Source: Leptolinea tardivitalis (GTDB lineage: Bacteria > Chloroflexota > Anaerolineae > Anaerolineales > Anaerolineaceae). From it: a stretch of 64,000 nucleotides of DNA. The translations under genes were made by a program, and so were the position numbers. Below the pieces are notes generated by a model. It did not search any database. It had not been told where the DNA came from and saw nothing but the letters and a program-made list of their open reading frames with translations. Positions 1-8,958 of this stretch are shown here, piece by piece. Positions within the stretch are counted from its first letter, which is position 1. The number at the start of each line of letters is the position of its first letter. The stretch covers positions 1 through 64,000 of the forward strand of contig NZ_BBYA01000009.1 in the NCBI RefSeq assembly GCF_001050275.1, in the 5' to 3' direction.

Positions 1-107
1 CGCTGAGTGAACTTCAGGAATTAATTCAGGCCAATCCTCCATTAATTAAGGAACTCACCTGGGATGAGATGAAAACTCTGAAAAGGGTAAATCCCACGAA
101 CAAATAA
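1..107 (+). CDS. C-terminal end of a secreted protein, paralog of the next gene (partial)
   Basis: The reading frame is open from the window edge to TAA at 105-107 and gives about 34 residues. They align with the extreme C-terminus of the giant protein at 575-7876: both share the pattern ELQ-x2-IQA-x-PP-x3-ELTW at the same distance from the stop. The upstream gene is therefore most likely a tandem paralog of the giant secreted protein, or at least shares its C-terminal region. Only the tail is visible, so its domain content is unknown. Confidence 0.75.
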   Translation, partial: LSELQELIQANPPLIKELTWDEMKTLKRVNPTNK

Positions 108-162
108 TTGAAGATTTTTATGAAGGTCGCTGAAATGACCTTTATAAAAAGGATTGAAATGA

Positions 163-195
163 GAGAAAGGCATGGAGAAATCCATGCCTTTCTTG
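163..195 (+). terminator. Intrinsic terminator after the partial gene
   Basis: A 13-bp perfect stem (GAGAAAGGCATGG pairing with CCATGCCTTTCTT) with a 6-nt loop lies 56 nt after the stop of the partial gene. The T-tract is short, so termination strength is uncertain. Confidence 0.7.
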
Positions 196-409
196 ATTAA
201 TTACCTTGGTGATAAATGAAACCTTTTGTTTTCAAATTTGTAACGTGATTTTCTGCAGTTTTAATGATATTTGCTATCAAATCTGGTTATTATAGTATTT
301 AGTACTATCGATACAATCTTTTCGTAGAAAAACCTGGTCAATCGGTCGAATTTCACTGATGTGAACCATATTTATTAGTAGATTAGCCAGCACCATCGAA
401 AAACTGAAC

Positions 410-552
410 ATCGCAGCGGAGAGAGTACTCTGAAGACAGGGTTATGAACACAATATCCCTGTGGAAAGGGAGAGATGGTGATTATTCATCATCTCCCGGA
501 GAGAAAATCCCGACAGAGAATTCATCACATGGATTAAGGGGTGATGTTTTTT
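410..552 (+). promoter_or_regulatory. Structured 5' leader of the giant protease gene, possible attenuator or riboswitch
   Basis: The gap from 196 to 574 has no gene. Its second half can fold into several successive hairpins: ACAGGG/CCCTGT around 436-462, a long GGGAGA-GATGGTGA stem closed by TCATCATC-TCCC at about 468-497, and CATCAC (523-528) with GTGATG (541-546) followed by six Ts. The last one is terminator-like and ends only about 10 nt before the ribosome binding site of the next gene. Long structure ending in a terminator just before a start codon is the usual layout of a cis-regulatory leader. I do not recognise the aptamer; it does not match the glycine, c-di-GMP, TPP or SAM consensus as I know them. 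Confidence 0.45.
523..552 (+). terminator. Terminator-like hairpin directly upstream of the giant gene
   Basis: CATCAC and GTGATG pair across a 12-nt loop and are followed by TTTTTT at 547-552. The Shine-Dalgarno AGGAGA of the next gene begins about 10 nt later, so this hairpin would stop transcription before the coding region unless an alternative structure forms. Confidence 0.5.
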
Positions 553-574
553 GCGTTGTTACAGGAGATACGAG

Positions 575-3500
575 ATGGCTTCATGTAGATCAATCATTCG
601 CATTCCTGTGGTAATTGGATTATTGTTCAATCTGTTCACCGGGTTTAGTTTTGCTGTTGTTGAAAATGTGTATGCGCAAGATTTTTCTCAAAATGATGAG
701 CCAACAACAGAACCCATGGTCACACCGACATCTACACCCATTCTAATGGAGATGGAAACGACAAATCCGGTTGACCAGCCACAGGAATTACCGACTGAGA
801 CACCTGCCGAAATTATTGAGCCAACGGCAACAGAATCGCCAACATCCATCCTGACTGAACAACCAACATTCACCCAGATTCCAACTGAGCTGCCAACAGA
901 AAGCCCTCCTGCAGAGACATCCACACAAACACCCACCCTTGAAGTTCCGTTAATGGATGTCAGTTTATCACCCACACCTACACCCACTCCCACCAATACA
1001 TCAACCCCTGAAGAAGCTGTTTTTGCCGTTCTTGGTCAGGAAATGCTGCCAGATGGTTCCATGGTGGAGAAGTTGAGTATCATTGGACCACCTGACCCGC
1101 CTGCCGGATTTGAGGGTGAAAGGAAACCGGTGGACTTTTCTGGTGAATTTCGCGCGTTAGGCTCAAACGTACTTTCTGTTCCCGCCTACAACTGGGTTTA
1201 TGGTTGTTCTGCGGTATCAGCTTCGATGATAGCTGCCTATTATGACATCTCCGGTTTCTCCAATATCTATACCGGCCCCGCAAACGGAGGCGTCATGCCC
1301 ATGAACAATAGTATCTGGCCTACCTGGTCAGATGGTTCACGGACATACCCCAGCCTGCCACTGGCGGGATCGAAAAAAGGCGTTGACGGAAGGACTTCTC
1401 GAGGTTCCATTGATGATTACTGGGTGCAATACAACAGTACGGCTCCTGATCCATATCTCACCAATGGGTGGACGCAGCACACATACGATTCAGCCATTGG
1501 CGATTATATGCGCACCAGCCAATCGGGATACGACAATGTGGATGGTTCAACAACATTTTATAACTGGATATCGAGCGCTCAGCCTCTTTCATGCGATACG
1601 ATGCAAAGCTATTCCTTGCCCGATGGGACGCTGGGAAGGCGTCAGTTTTATGAAGCCCGGGGATACACGGTGACAGATTGTTACAACCAGAAGACTGATA
1701 ATACAATATCAGGCGGTTTTTCTTTTTCCCAATTTAAGGCAGAAATTGATTCTGGCAATCCCGTCCTGTTGAATCTATACGGCCACTCCATTGTTGGAGT
1801 AGGTTATGATGATGCTTCACAGAAAGTGTATATCCATGACACCTGGGACTATCTGACACATGAAATGACCTGGGGCGGCAGTTATTCCGGCATGCCGCTG
1901 CAATCCGTGAGTATCGTCAGGATCCTTTCGACGGCACCTCCTTCACCTGTTCTGATATCACCTCTGATCGGAGAGATCACCAATAATCCACTGCCAGTGT
2001 TCACCTGGAACTCCACAATTAGTGCGCAGTCATATCACCTTCAGGTTTCACAGGATAGCACTTTTACCAACGGCTCCTTGATGACCGTAAACGAGATAAC
2101 ATCACAAACCTCATACTCCTTATTATCACCACTGACGACAGACGGTATTTATTATTGGAGGGTGGCGGGGATCACCGCAGGCGGCGAGTATGGACTGTGG
2201 TCAACAGTACGTTCATTCACACTTGATACAATCCCGCCGGCTGCTCCCGCCCTATCTTCTCCATTGGATAATGCCACTCCGCTGGGGATTCCCACATTCA
2301 GCTGGCAATCGGTCTCTGGTGCTAATGCCTATCAGTTTCAGTTTGATAATGATAGTGATTTCAACAGCCCGGTTTTTACCTCACCGGATGGAACTGTTCC
2401 GGGGGAAACACCCGTTTCAACAACTACATACAAACCAGAATCAATGAACAGTGGTATCCGTTTTTACTGGCATGTACGGTCACGGGATACGGCTGGCAAC
2501 TGGGGAACAGAATGGAGCACTTCGCGTTCGTTAATTGTTCAGGAATCCCTGCCGGCAGCCCCGGCATTGGCCAGCCCGGCGGCAGGTTTTGTCACCAATA
2601 CTCTGCCAACCCTGACCTGGAACAATGTGGCCGGCGGCTACAGATATCAGGTGCAAATCTCTGCCACATCCAATTTTTCCGGCACAATTCTGGAAGATCG
2701 GATAAAAGATTCAGGTGTGCTTACCCATAAGGTTGAAACGCCGCTGGTTGATGGTACCTGGTACTGGCGAGTTCGCGCTATCAATGAGACGGAAGGTGCA
2801 GGCGATTGGAGCTCAACTCGATCCTTCATTCTGGATACTGTACCACCCGCGGCACCGGTTCCATCATCTCCAGCCGCAGATGCCACTTTGAGAACCACTC
2901 CCACGTTTACCTGGTCTATTCCAACATCTGCCATGGTGTTTCAGTTTGAATACGGAACTTCAATTGACGGGACTATTGATAAATACGTTCCAATTTATTT
3001 ATCTCTAACTTTATCAAATGCATCACATATCCCTCCGGCCATGACTATAGGTGGGTATTACTGGCATGCCAGAGCTCGTGACCTGGCCGGAAACTGGAGT
3101 GAATGGAGTGGATTAAGAAAAATCAATATATACCCGCCCATTCTGGGCGCCCCGTCGTCTCTCTCTCCTGCTACAGGTGCTCTATTCAATAATCCCGCTC
3201 AGACATTCAGCTGGGTCAATGTTGCCGGAGCCAAGTCGTATACCATTCAATTCGCAGACACATCTTCATTTTCTGTCTCTGATCCAGATACACAGACAGT
3301 CAATCCTGGAATTGGGATACTCTCTTATACGGTTTCTCCTCCTGTGACATTGCATGATGGAATCTGGTACTGGCATGTGGCCACCACCAATGCCACGGAT
3401 GAAACCGGTGCCTGGTCGCCTGCTCGGACATTCACCCTGGATACGGTTGGACCTGCCGCTCCGATGCTTTCCCTTCCGGCAGACAATGCTTCCGGTATTC

Positions 3501-6500
3501 GGGCTATCCCCATATTTACCTGGTTGTCTTCCACAGGTGCAACAGCCTATCAGTTCCGTCTCGATGATAGCCCGGAGTTTGATTCTCCTCTGGTGATTAC
3601 ACCCGATGGGGGAACAAATCAGGGTACCCCTATTACAACCACATCGTACAAACCCACTGGCCTGGTTCAACTAACAACCTATTACTGGCAGGTTCGTGCG
3701 CGTGACGCAGCCGGCAATTGGGGTGATTGGTCTACGAAGAGAACTATTCGGATTCTCCCTACCATTCCGGTTGCACCGGTGATAACGGCTCCGGCTTCCC
3801 GGTTGATCACCAATGACACCACACCTACATTTGCCTGGAATTCAGTGGTAGATGGGGTTACCTACCGGTTGCAGGTGGATAACCAATCAACCTTTACATC
3901 ACCTGAAATTGACATGACGGATACTCAGGGAGCCCTGACATATACCCCTGACGTATCGCTGCCAGGTGATGGGATATATTACTGGCGGGTCTGCGGCATC
4001 AATGCCAATGCCGAACCGGGTGCCTGGTCTGCTGCAGTATATTTCACTCTGGATACACTTGGTCCAGGTGCACCTGTGCTCTCTTTACCGGTGGACAACG
4101 CCCCCAATATCCGCGGCATTCCCACTTTTTCATGGTTGGTTTCTACCGGTGCAAATGCCTATCAGTTCAGGTTGGATGATAATAATGATTTCTCCTCACC
4201 GGAAGCCATCACACCCGATGGAATATCCATCACCGGTACACCGTTGGCGGTATCTTCTTATAAACCGGTTGGTCTGGTTTTACTCACACCCTACTTCTGG
4301 CAAGTGAGGGCACGGGATGTTGCCGGCAACTGGGGAGAGTGGTCAGTTTCCAGAACCGTTACCTTTTTACCGGTTATTCCGGCCGCTCCGGTGTTGACTT
4401 CTCCTTCTGTCAAAGCTCTAACCAGAGATACGTCCCCCATTTTTACCTGGGATCCCGTTACGGATGGAATTACCTATCAAATTCAGGTGGATAACCTTTC
4501 CACATTCGCATCCCCCGAAATTGATATTCCTGATACTGGTGGCGAGTTAACCTACAAACCGGCTTCTCCTTTTACAGCAGATGGTCTGTATTACTGGCGG
4601 GTGAGGGCGAAAAATGCCAATGCAGAATTTGGCGCCTGGTCGATAGTGAGGTACTTCACGTTGGATACTATCCCTCCGGTTCCTCCATTGTTATACCTGC
4701 CTGCAGATAATGCCTCCAATATTCGGGCTATCCCCATATTTTCTTGGAACGCTTCACCTGGCGCTACAGCTTACCAATTCCGATTGGATGATAGCAACAA
4801 TTTTTCAACACCGCTGGTTATCACGCCAGATGGTGGTGAGATTCCTGGAACGCCGTTGTCTTCGGTCTCGTATAAACCCGCCGGTCTGGCACTTCTCAAA
4901 CCCTACTTCTGGCAGGTACGAGCACGGGACGCCGCAGGCAACTGGGGAGACTGGTCAATTGCGCGAACGATCACCATTCTGCCAACGATTCCTGTTTCGC
5001 CTGTTCTGACAAGCCCGGCGGCAAAATCGGTCACCAATGATACAACGCCCACATTCACCTGGAATCCGGTAACAGATGGGCAAACGTACCAATTCCAATT
5101 GGATACGGTTTCCACGTTTGCTTCTCCTGATGTTGATGTTTCTGATACTGGTGGTTCACTGGTCTACACATTGAATTCCGCATTGCCTTCAGATGGTTTG
5201 TATTACTGGCGTGTGCGGGCAGTTAATGCCAACAACGAACCGGGAACCTGGTCTGCGTTGCGGTATTTCACCCTGGATACCACACCACCATTGCCTCCAA
5301 TCCTATCGCTGCCGGTGGATAATGCTTCCGGCATTCGGTCCATACCGGTGTTTTCATGGTCATCTTCATCTGGAGCTGTTGCGTATCAGTTGCGAATTGA
5401 TGATAGTAGTGATTTTTCTTCCTCCATTGTCACCACTCCGGATGGAAGTGAAATTCCCGGTACTCCTCTTGCAGTGACTTCCTATAAACCAACTGGCCTG
5501 GCCATACTTACGCCATATTTCTGGCAGGTTCGGGCGCGTGATGTTGCGGGTAATTGGGGAAACTGGTCTTCCTCCCGGGTAATTACCATTTTGCCTCCTA
5601 TACCGGCGGCTCCCGTGTTGACCTCATTGCCGATTAAGGCTGTCACCAACAATACAACCCCAACCTTCGCCTGGAATGCTGCCGCTGGCGGAGTTACCTA
5701 CCATTTCCAGTTGGATAACCAGTCGACCTTTGCTTCTCCTGAAGAGGATATCGGAGATACAAATGGTTCTCTTACCCATACGCTGGCTGTTCCACTTGCC
5801 TCTGATGGCCTGTATTACTGGCGCGTACGGGCAAAAAATGCCAGCAATGAACCAGGAGCCTGGTCTGCTGTTTCTTATTTCACGCTGGATACCGTGCCTC
5901 CACCAGCGCCTATACTGTCTTCACCTGCAGATGGATTGACCCCCGTAGGAATCCCGATGTTCTACTGGACGGCTGTCACAGGTGCTGCCGCCTACCAGTT
6001 CCAGTTGGATAAAAATAATAACTTCTCCAGCCCATTTTTCACCACACCGGGTGATACCATTCCGGGTGTACCGATTACTACAACTTCATATAAACCTGCC
6101 GGACTGGTAAACGGAACGGTGTATTACTGGCATGTTCGAGCTCGTGACACGGCGGGGAACTGGGGAGCATGGTCAACATCATGCACTATCAATGTACAGG
6201 AATCACTACCTGGAACGCCTACGGTTATATCACCCTCAAAATCTTCCCTGACCAACGACACGACGCCAGCATTTACATGGAACGCGGTTCCCGGTGGTGT
6301 GAATTATCACATTCAGGTTGACAACCAATCCACATTCTCCAGCCCTGAAATTGACGTGTCAGACACTGCCGGTGCATTGACTTATACACCTTCCATTGCC
6401 TTACCGGCTGATGGATTGTATTACTGGAGGGTAAGAGCCTGGAATGCCACCGGCGGTGCTGGAGCCTGGTCTGCCATTTACAGCTTTACACTTGATACTG

Positions 6501-7876
6501 TTCCACCAGGTTCACCAGTTTTATCATTGCCCGCCAACAATCCGCCTAATCTGAATTACCTGCCCACTTTCAGTTGGTCAGCTGTAACTGGCGCCAATGC
6601 CTACCAGTTCCAGTTTGATGATAACAGTGATTTTTACAGTCCAATATTTACAACACCGGGAGATACTTTTCCCGGCACACCACTGGCAGCAACATCGTAT
6701 AAACCCGTCAGTTTACCGATAATGACCGATCTCTACTGGCATGTTCGCGCCAGGGATGTGGCGGGCAATTGGGGGAGCTGGTCGACTGCCCGATTGGTTC
6801 GCATACTGAACACGGATACCGATGGCGATAGTCTGCCGGATGTCTGGGAGATTTCAGGGTATGATGCCGATAATGATGGAGTCATAGATGTAAACCTTCC
6901 AGCGCTGGGGGCCAGTTACCGGCACAAAGACATATTTGTTGAAATGGATTATATGGTTAAGCCGGGTGTGGGTGATCTCGGACCAGATGCTGCCATGCTC
7001 AACAATATCGCTGCTGTGTTTAACAACGCTCCTCTGCCTAACCCCGATGGAACCTATGGGATTCATATCCATTTGCAAAAAGATCAGGAAATTCCCTATG
7101 ATGCAGATCTTAACCCGGTTTGGGATGAGTTCTCTGCACTGAAAGCGTTCTACTTCGATCCAAAACGCACAGCCACTCATCATTATATGATCTGGGCCAA
7201 TGGATATAACGGTACAGATTCCAGCGGGATCTCCCGCGGCATTGATGCCTCTGACTTTATTGTGTCTCTGGGATTATGGAATGAAGGCCTGGGTGGAACA
7301 CCGTTTGAGAAGGTGGGGACCTTCATTCATGAACTAGGCCATAACTTGAATCTGACCCACGGTGGAGTCGATAATGAAAATTACAAACCCAACTATTTAA
7401 GCGTCATGAATTATTACTACCAGACCTGGGGACTTCTTAAAGGCGGTCATTGGGGGGATGAAGGTTATCCTTTGAATTTTGATTATCAAAGGCTCAATAT
7501 TGTCAGCCTTAATGAGAATACCCTCAATGAAACCGCCGGGCTTTCAGGAGCAGACAACATAACAGGATACGGTGCTGTATATATATGTAGCGGATACCTG
7601 TATGGTACAGTAGATGCCCGCAAGGTGGATTGGAATTGTGACGGAAACCCCACCGGAACCAATGTAAAGGCAGATATAAATGGTTCTGGTTCGTATAGTA
7701 TGCTCAGCAGTCAGAACAACTGGCAAAATATCAGTTTCAGAGGAGGAGGTGTAATCGGTTCGGGAGCCAGCCAGCCGGAATTGCAGAAAATGATCCAGGC
7801 ATCGCCCCCTGTTTTTGAAGAATTAACCTGGCAAAAATTGTCGGAATTGATCCGATCGATGAAACTCACCCATTGA
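575..7876 (+). CDS. Giant secreted protein with C39-like peptidase, 16 Ig/FnIII-like modules and a metzincin-like region
   Basis: The chosen start is ATG 575, preceded by AGGAGA at 7 nt, although the frame is open from TTG 551. The protein has 2433 residues. Residues 1-35 form a signal peptide, followed by a Pro/Thr/Glu-rich linker to about 150. A C39_2-like cysteine peptidase region follows, with Cys211 in the segment YGCSAVSASM, His404 in GHSIVGVGYDD and Asp422 in HDTW. Residues about 453-2079 hold 16 Ig/FnIII-like modules. A calcium-binding-type stretch DTDGDSLPDVWE then leads to a region with HELGHNLNLTH, which fits a metzincin-type zinc site with His2252, Glu2253, His2256 and His2262. 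The glycine usual at position 8 of the metzincin motif is Asn. It is inferred to be secreted or surface-attached and to act on proteins or peptides. Two unrelated protease folds on one chain is unusual. The tail matches the gene just upstream, which suggests a tandem family. Confidence 0.85.
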   Translation: MASCRSIIRIPVVIGLLFNLFTGFSFAVVENVYAQDFSQNDEPTTEPMVTPTSTPILMEMETTNPVDQPQELPTETPAEIIEPTATESPTSILTEQPTFTQIPTELPTESPPAETSTQTPTLEVPLMDVSLSPTPTPTPTNTSTPEEAVFAVLGQEMLPDGSMVEKLSIIGPPDPPAGFEGERKPVDFSGEFRALGSNVLSVPAYNWVYGCSAVSASMIAAYYDISGFSNIYTGPANGGVMPMNNSIWPTWSDGSRTYPSLPLAGSKKGVDGRTSRGSIDDYWVQYNSTAPDPYLTNGWTQHTYDSAIGDYMRTSQSGYDNVDGSTTFYNWISSAQPLSCDTMQSYSLPDGTLGRRQFYEARGYTVTDCYNQKTDNTISGGFSFSQFKAEIDSGNPVLLNLYGHSIVGVGYDDASQKVYIHDTWDYLTHEMTWGGSYSGMPLQSVSIVRILSTAPPSPVLISPLIGEITNNPLPVFTWNSTISAQSYHLQVSQDSTFTNGSLMTVNEITSQTSYSLLSPLTTDGIYYWRVAGITAGGEYGLWSTVRSFTLDTIPPAAPALSSPLDNATPLGIPTFSWQSVSGANAYQFQFDNDSDFNSPVFTSPDGTVPGETPVSTTTYKPESMNSGIRFYWHVRSRDTAGNWGTEWSTSRSLIVQESLPAAPALASPAAGFVTNTLPTLTWNNVAGGYRYQVQISATSNFSGTILEDRIKDSGVLTHKVETPLVDGTWYWRVRAINETEGAGDWSSTRSFILDTVPPAAPVPSSPAADATLRTTPTFTWSIPTSAMVFQFEYGTSIDGTIDKYVPIYLSLTLSNASHIPPAMTIGGYYWHARARDLAGNWSEWSGLRKINIYPPILGAPSSLSPATGALFNNPAQTFSWVNVAGAKSYTIQFADTSSFSVSDPDTQTVNPGIGILSYTVSPPVTLHDGIWYWHVATTNATDETGAWSPARTFTLDTVGPAAPMLSLPADNASGIRAIPIFTWLSSTGATAYQFRLDDSPEFDSPLVITPDGGTNQGTPITTTSYKPTGLVQLTTYYWQVRARDAAGNWGDWSTKRTIRILPTIPVAPVITAPASRLITNDTTPTFAWNSVVDGVTYRLQVDNQSTFTSPEIDMTDTQGALTYTPDVSLPGDGIYYWRVCGINANAEPGAWSAAVYFTLDTLGPGAPVLSLPVDNAPNIRGIPTFSWLVSTGANAYQFRLDDNNDFSSPEAITPDGISITGTPLAVSSYKPVGLVLLTPYFWQVRARDVAGNWGEWSVSRTVTFLPVIPAAPVLTSPSVKALTRDTSPIFTWDPVTDGITYQIQVDNLSTFASPEIDIPDTGGELTYKPASPFTADGLYYWRVRAKNANAEFGAWSIVRYFTLDTIPPVPPLLYLPADNASNIRAIPIFSWNASPGATAYQFRLDDSNNFSTPLVITPDGGEIPGTPLSSVSYKPAGLALLKPYFWQVRARDAAGNWGDWSIARTITILPTIPVSPVLTSPAAKSVTNDTTPTFTWNPVTDGQTYQFQLDTVSTFASPDVDVSDTGGSLVYTLNSALPSDGLYYWRVRAVNANNEPGTWSALRYFTLDTTPPLPPILSLPVDNASGIRSIPVFSWSSSSGAVAYQLRIDDSSDFSSSIVTTPDGSEIPGTPLAVTSYKPTGLAILTPYFWQVRARDVAGNWGNWSSSRVITILPPIPAAPVLTSLPIKAVTNNTTPTFAWNAAAGGVTYHFQLDNQSTFASPEEDIGDTNGSLTHTLAVPLASDGLYYWRVRAKNASNEPGAWSAVSYFTLDTVPPPAPILSSPADGLTPVGIPMFYWTAVTGAAAYQFQLDKNNNFSSPFFTTPGDTIPGVPITTTSYKPAGLVNGTVYYWHVRARDTAGNWGAWSTSCTINVQESLPGTPTVISPSKSSLTNDTTPAFTWNAVPGGVNYHIQVDNQSTFSSPEIDVSDTAGALTYTPSIALPADGLYYWRVRAWNATGGAGAWSAIYSFTLDTVPPGSPVLSLPANNPPNLNYLPTFSWSAVTGANAYQFQFDDNSDFYSPIFTTPGDTFPGTPLAATSYKPVSLPIMTDLYWHVRARDVAGNWGSWSTARLVRILNTDTDGDSLPDVWEISGYDADNDGVIDVNLPALGASYRHKDIFVEMDYMVKPGVGDLGPDAAMLNNIAAVFNNAPLPNPDGTYGIHIHLQKDQEIPYDADLNPVWDEFSALKAFYFDPKRTATHHYMIWANGYNGTDSSGISRGIDASDFIVSLGLWNEGLGGTPFEKVGTFIHELGHNLNLTHGGVDNENYKPNYLSVMNYYYQTWGLLKGGHWGDEGYPLNFDYQRLNIVSLNENTLNETAGLSGADNITGYGAVYICSGYLYGTVDARKVDWNCDGNPTGTNVKADINGSGSYSMLSSQNNWQNISFRGGGVIGSGASQPELQKMIQASPPVFEELTWQKLSELIRSMKLTH
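1930..6810 (+). repeat. Coding repeat: 8 alternating A/B pairs of Ig/FnIII-like modules
   Basis: Within the giant gene, two module types of about 100 residues alternate eight times, with a period of about 610 bp. Type A starts with P-x2-P-x3-SP...TNDTTPTF-W and ends in LYYWRVRA-N-A...GAWS. Type B starts with PP-x2-P-LSLPADNA...IPTFSW, contains AYQFQLDDN-x-FSSP and ends in YFWQVRARDVAGNWG-WS. The middle pairs are the most alike, as expected from recent unequal crossover in the centre of an array. Confidence 0.85.
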
Positions 7877-7882
7877 GAAAGA

Positions 7883-7912
7883 ATCCCCCGGTTGAAAAAG
7901 CCGGGGGTTATC
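7883..7912 (+). terminator. Intrinsic terminator after the giant gene
   Basis: CCCCCGG (7885-7891) pairs with CCGGGGG (7901-7907) nine bases after the stop codon. It sits between two convergent genes and may serve both. Confidence 0.7.
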
Positions 7913-7926
7913 ATACAGTCTTGAAT

Positions 7927-8742
7927 CTATACCTTAACCATTCCAACCATTGCCCGAAAAGCCTGTGCGGCTTCCAAAATGTCGGGGGCGTTATATTCTA
8001 CAATACGGCCGGAAGTCCTTTTTGAACCAGGGAGAAGAGAGGCATAATCGGCCATATCCGATCGGTAAAACTCGATTGCAAACGAGATGGGACCGGTAAG
8101 GACGTATGGTTTGACCTGCCGGAAGTTTTTAACCGCTTCTCTGACAGTTGAGGTGATTAAATCATGGGCTCTTTCCAGTGAAAGACATTCTGCATTCATG
8201 CGGCCATTGGCCGTTTTAACCTGTGCCGTACGAATTTGAGGGATAAGGGCGGCTGCTTCTGCGCAGGCATTTTGATCGCCGCTAATGGCAACCACCGGAA
8301 CATTAAAAGATCCGCAAACCGCGGCATTCATGGCAATTTCACCAGCCAGGCTGCCATTCAGCCAGAAATTGTGAATCCGCAGGCTTGACCAGGTATGATC
8401 GAGGATGGCATTTTGTGTGCCGGCTCGGGCGTGATAACCGATGAAAACGGCTGCATCAACGCCGTTCTGGACACCCTGAACCATTGAAAGTGGAGAAGGC
8501 GATCCATTGACCAGACTGGCTTCGGGAGCCAGTTCTTCGATTAAGATGTTGGAACCATCCCAGTGACCGTCAGTTACTGTGATTCTTTCTGCCCCAGCCT
8601 GCAGGGCTCCAGCTACGGCCGCATTGACATCGGCAGTCATCCACCGGCGTCCGCGAGCATATTCATCTTTTTCGGGGAGTACCTGGTTCCATCCGGTAAT
8701 CCCGCTGATCCCTTCCATATCTACAGCAATCAGTACATTCAT
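7927..8742 (-). CDS. D-aminopeptidase, M55 (DppA) family
   Basis: The 271 residues begin with MNVLIAVDMEGISG, the zinc-binding Asp/Glu start typical of M55 D-aminopeptidases, and the length matches the Bacillus subtilis DppA type. The family forms barrel-like oligomers and releases N-terminal D-amino acids from peptides, for example from peptidoglycan turnover. No signal peptide is seen, so it should be cytosolic. ATG 8742 is preceded by GGAAGGAT. The gene stands alone, convergent with the giant protease gene and divergent from clpC. The exact peptide substrate cannot be read from the sequence. Confidence 0.88.
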   Translation of the reverse strand: MNVLIAVDMEGISGITGWNQVLPEKDEYARGRRWMTADVNAAVAGALQAGAERITVTDGHWDGSNILIEELAPEASLVNGSPSPLSMVQGVQNGVDAAVFIGYHARAGTQNAILDHTWSSLRIHNFWLNGSLAGEIAMNAAVCGSFNVPVVAISGDQNACAEAAALIPQIRTAQVKTANGRMNAECLSLERAHDLITSTVREAVKNFRQVKPYVLTGPISFAIEFYRSDMADYASLLPGSKRTSGRIVEYNAPDILEAAQAFRAMVGMVKV

Positions 8743-8836
8743 TATTTATCCTTCCGGTAAAAATTCCAACGAGAATTATACATTCACCGGATATACTGCT
8801 GAATAACCGCAGCTTTATACACAAAAAGGGCATGAC

Positions 8837-8864
8837 TCGACAAAACTTTTTTCTTTGGTAGAAT
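8837..8864 (+). promoter_or_regulatory. Predicted sigma-70 promoter of clpC
   Basis: TCGACA (8837-8842) and TAGAAT (8859-8864) are separated by 16 nt, about 95 nt before the clpC start. No CIRCE-type inverted repeat (TTAGCACTC/GAGTGCTAA) is visible. Confidence 0.5.
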
Positions 8865-8958
8865 GAATTTGAATAGAGGTCTGATTAATACACATAGATA
8901 TATCATCGCAGCCTGAGGAATAAAACCGAAGGCTTCCTTTTAAACTGGAGGAGTTACC

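Noticed and set aside
410..552. Known riboswitch classes for the structured leader
   Set aside because: I compared it by eye with glycine, c-di-GMP, TPP, SAM and yybP-type consensus features and found no match; kept as an unassigned leader.
688..996. Val/Gly-rich 102-residue frame on the minus strand
   Set aside because: It is the antisense of the Pro/Thr-rich linker of the giant secreted protein; low-complexity codons open the opposite frame.
2190..6000. Many plus-strand frames of 70-115 codons inside the giant gene
   Set aside because: They recur once per module period in the wrong frame and mirror the repeat.
8743..8958. CtsR or CIRCE control site before clpC
   Set aside because: No heptad repeats of the CtsR type and no CIRCE inverted repeat are visible.
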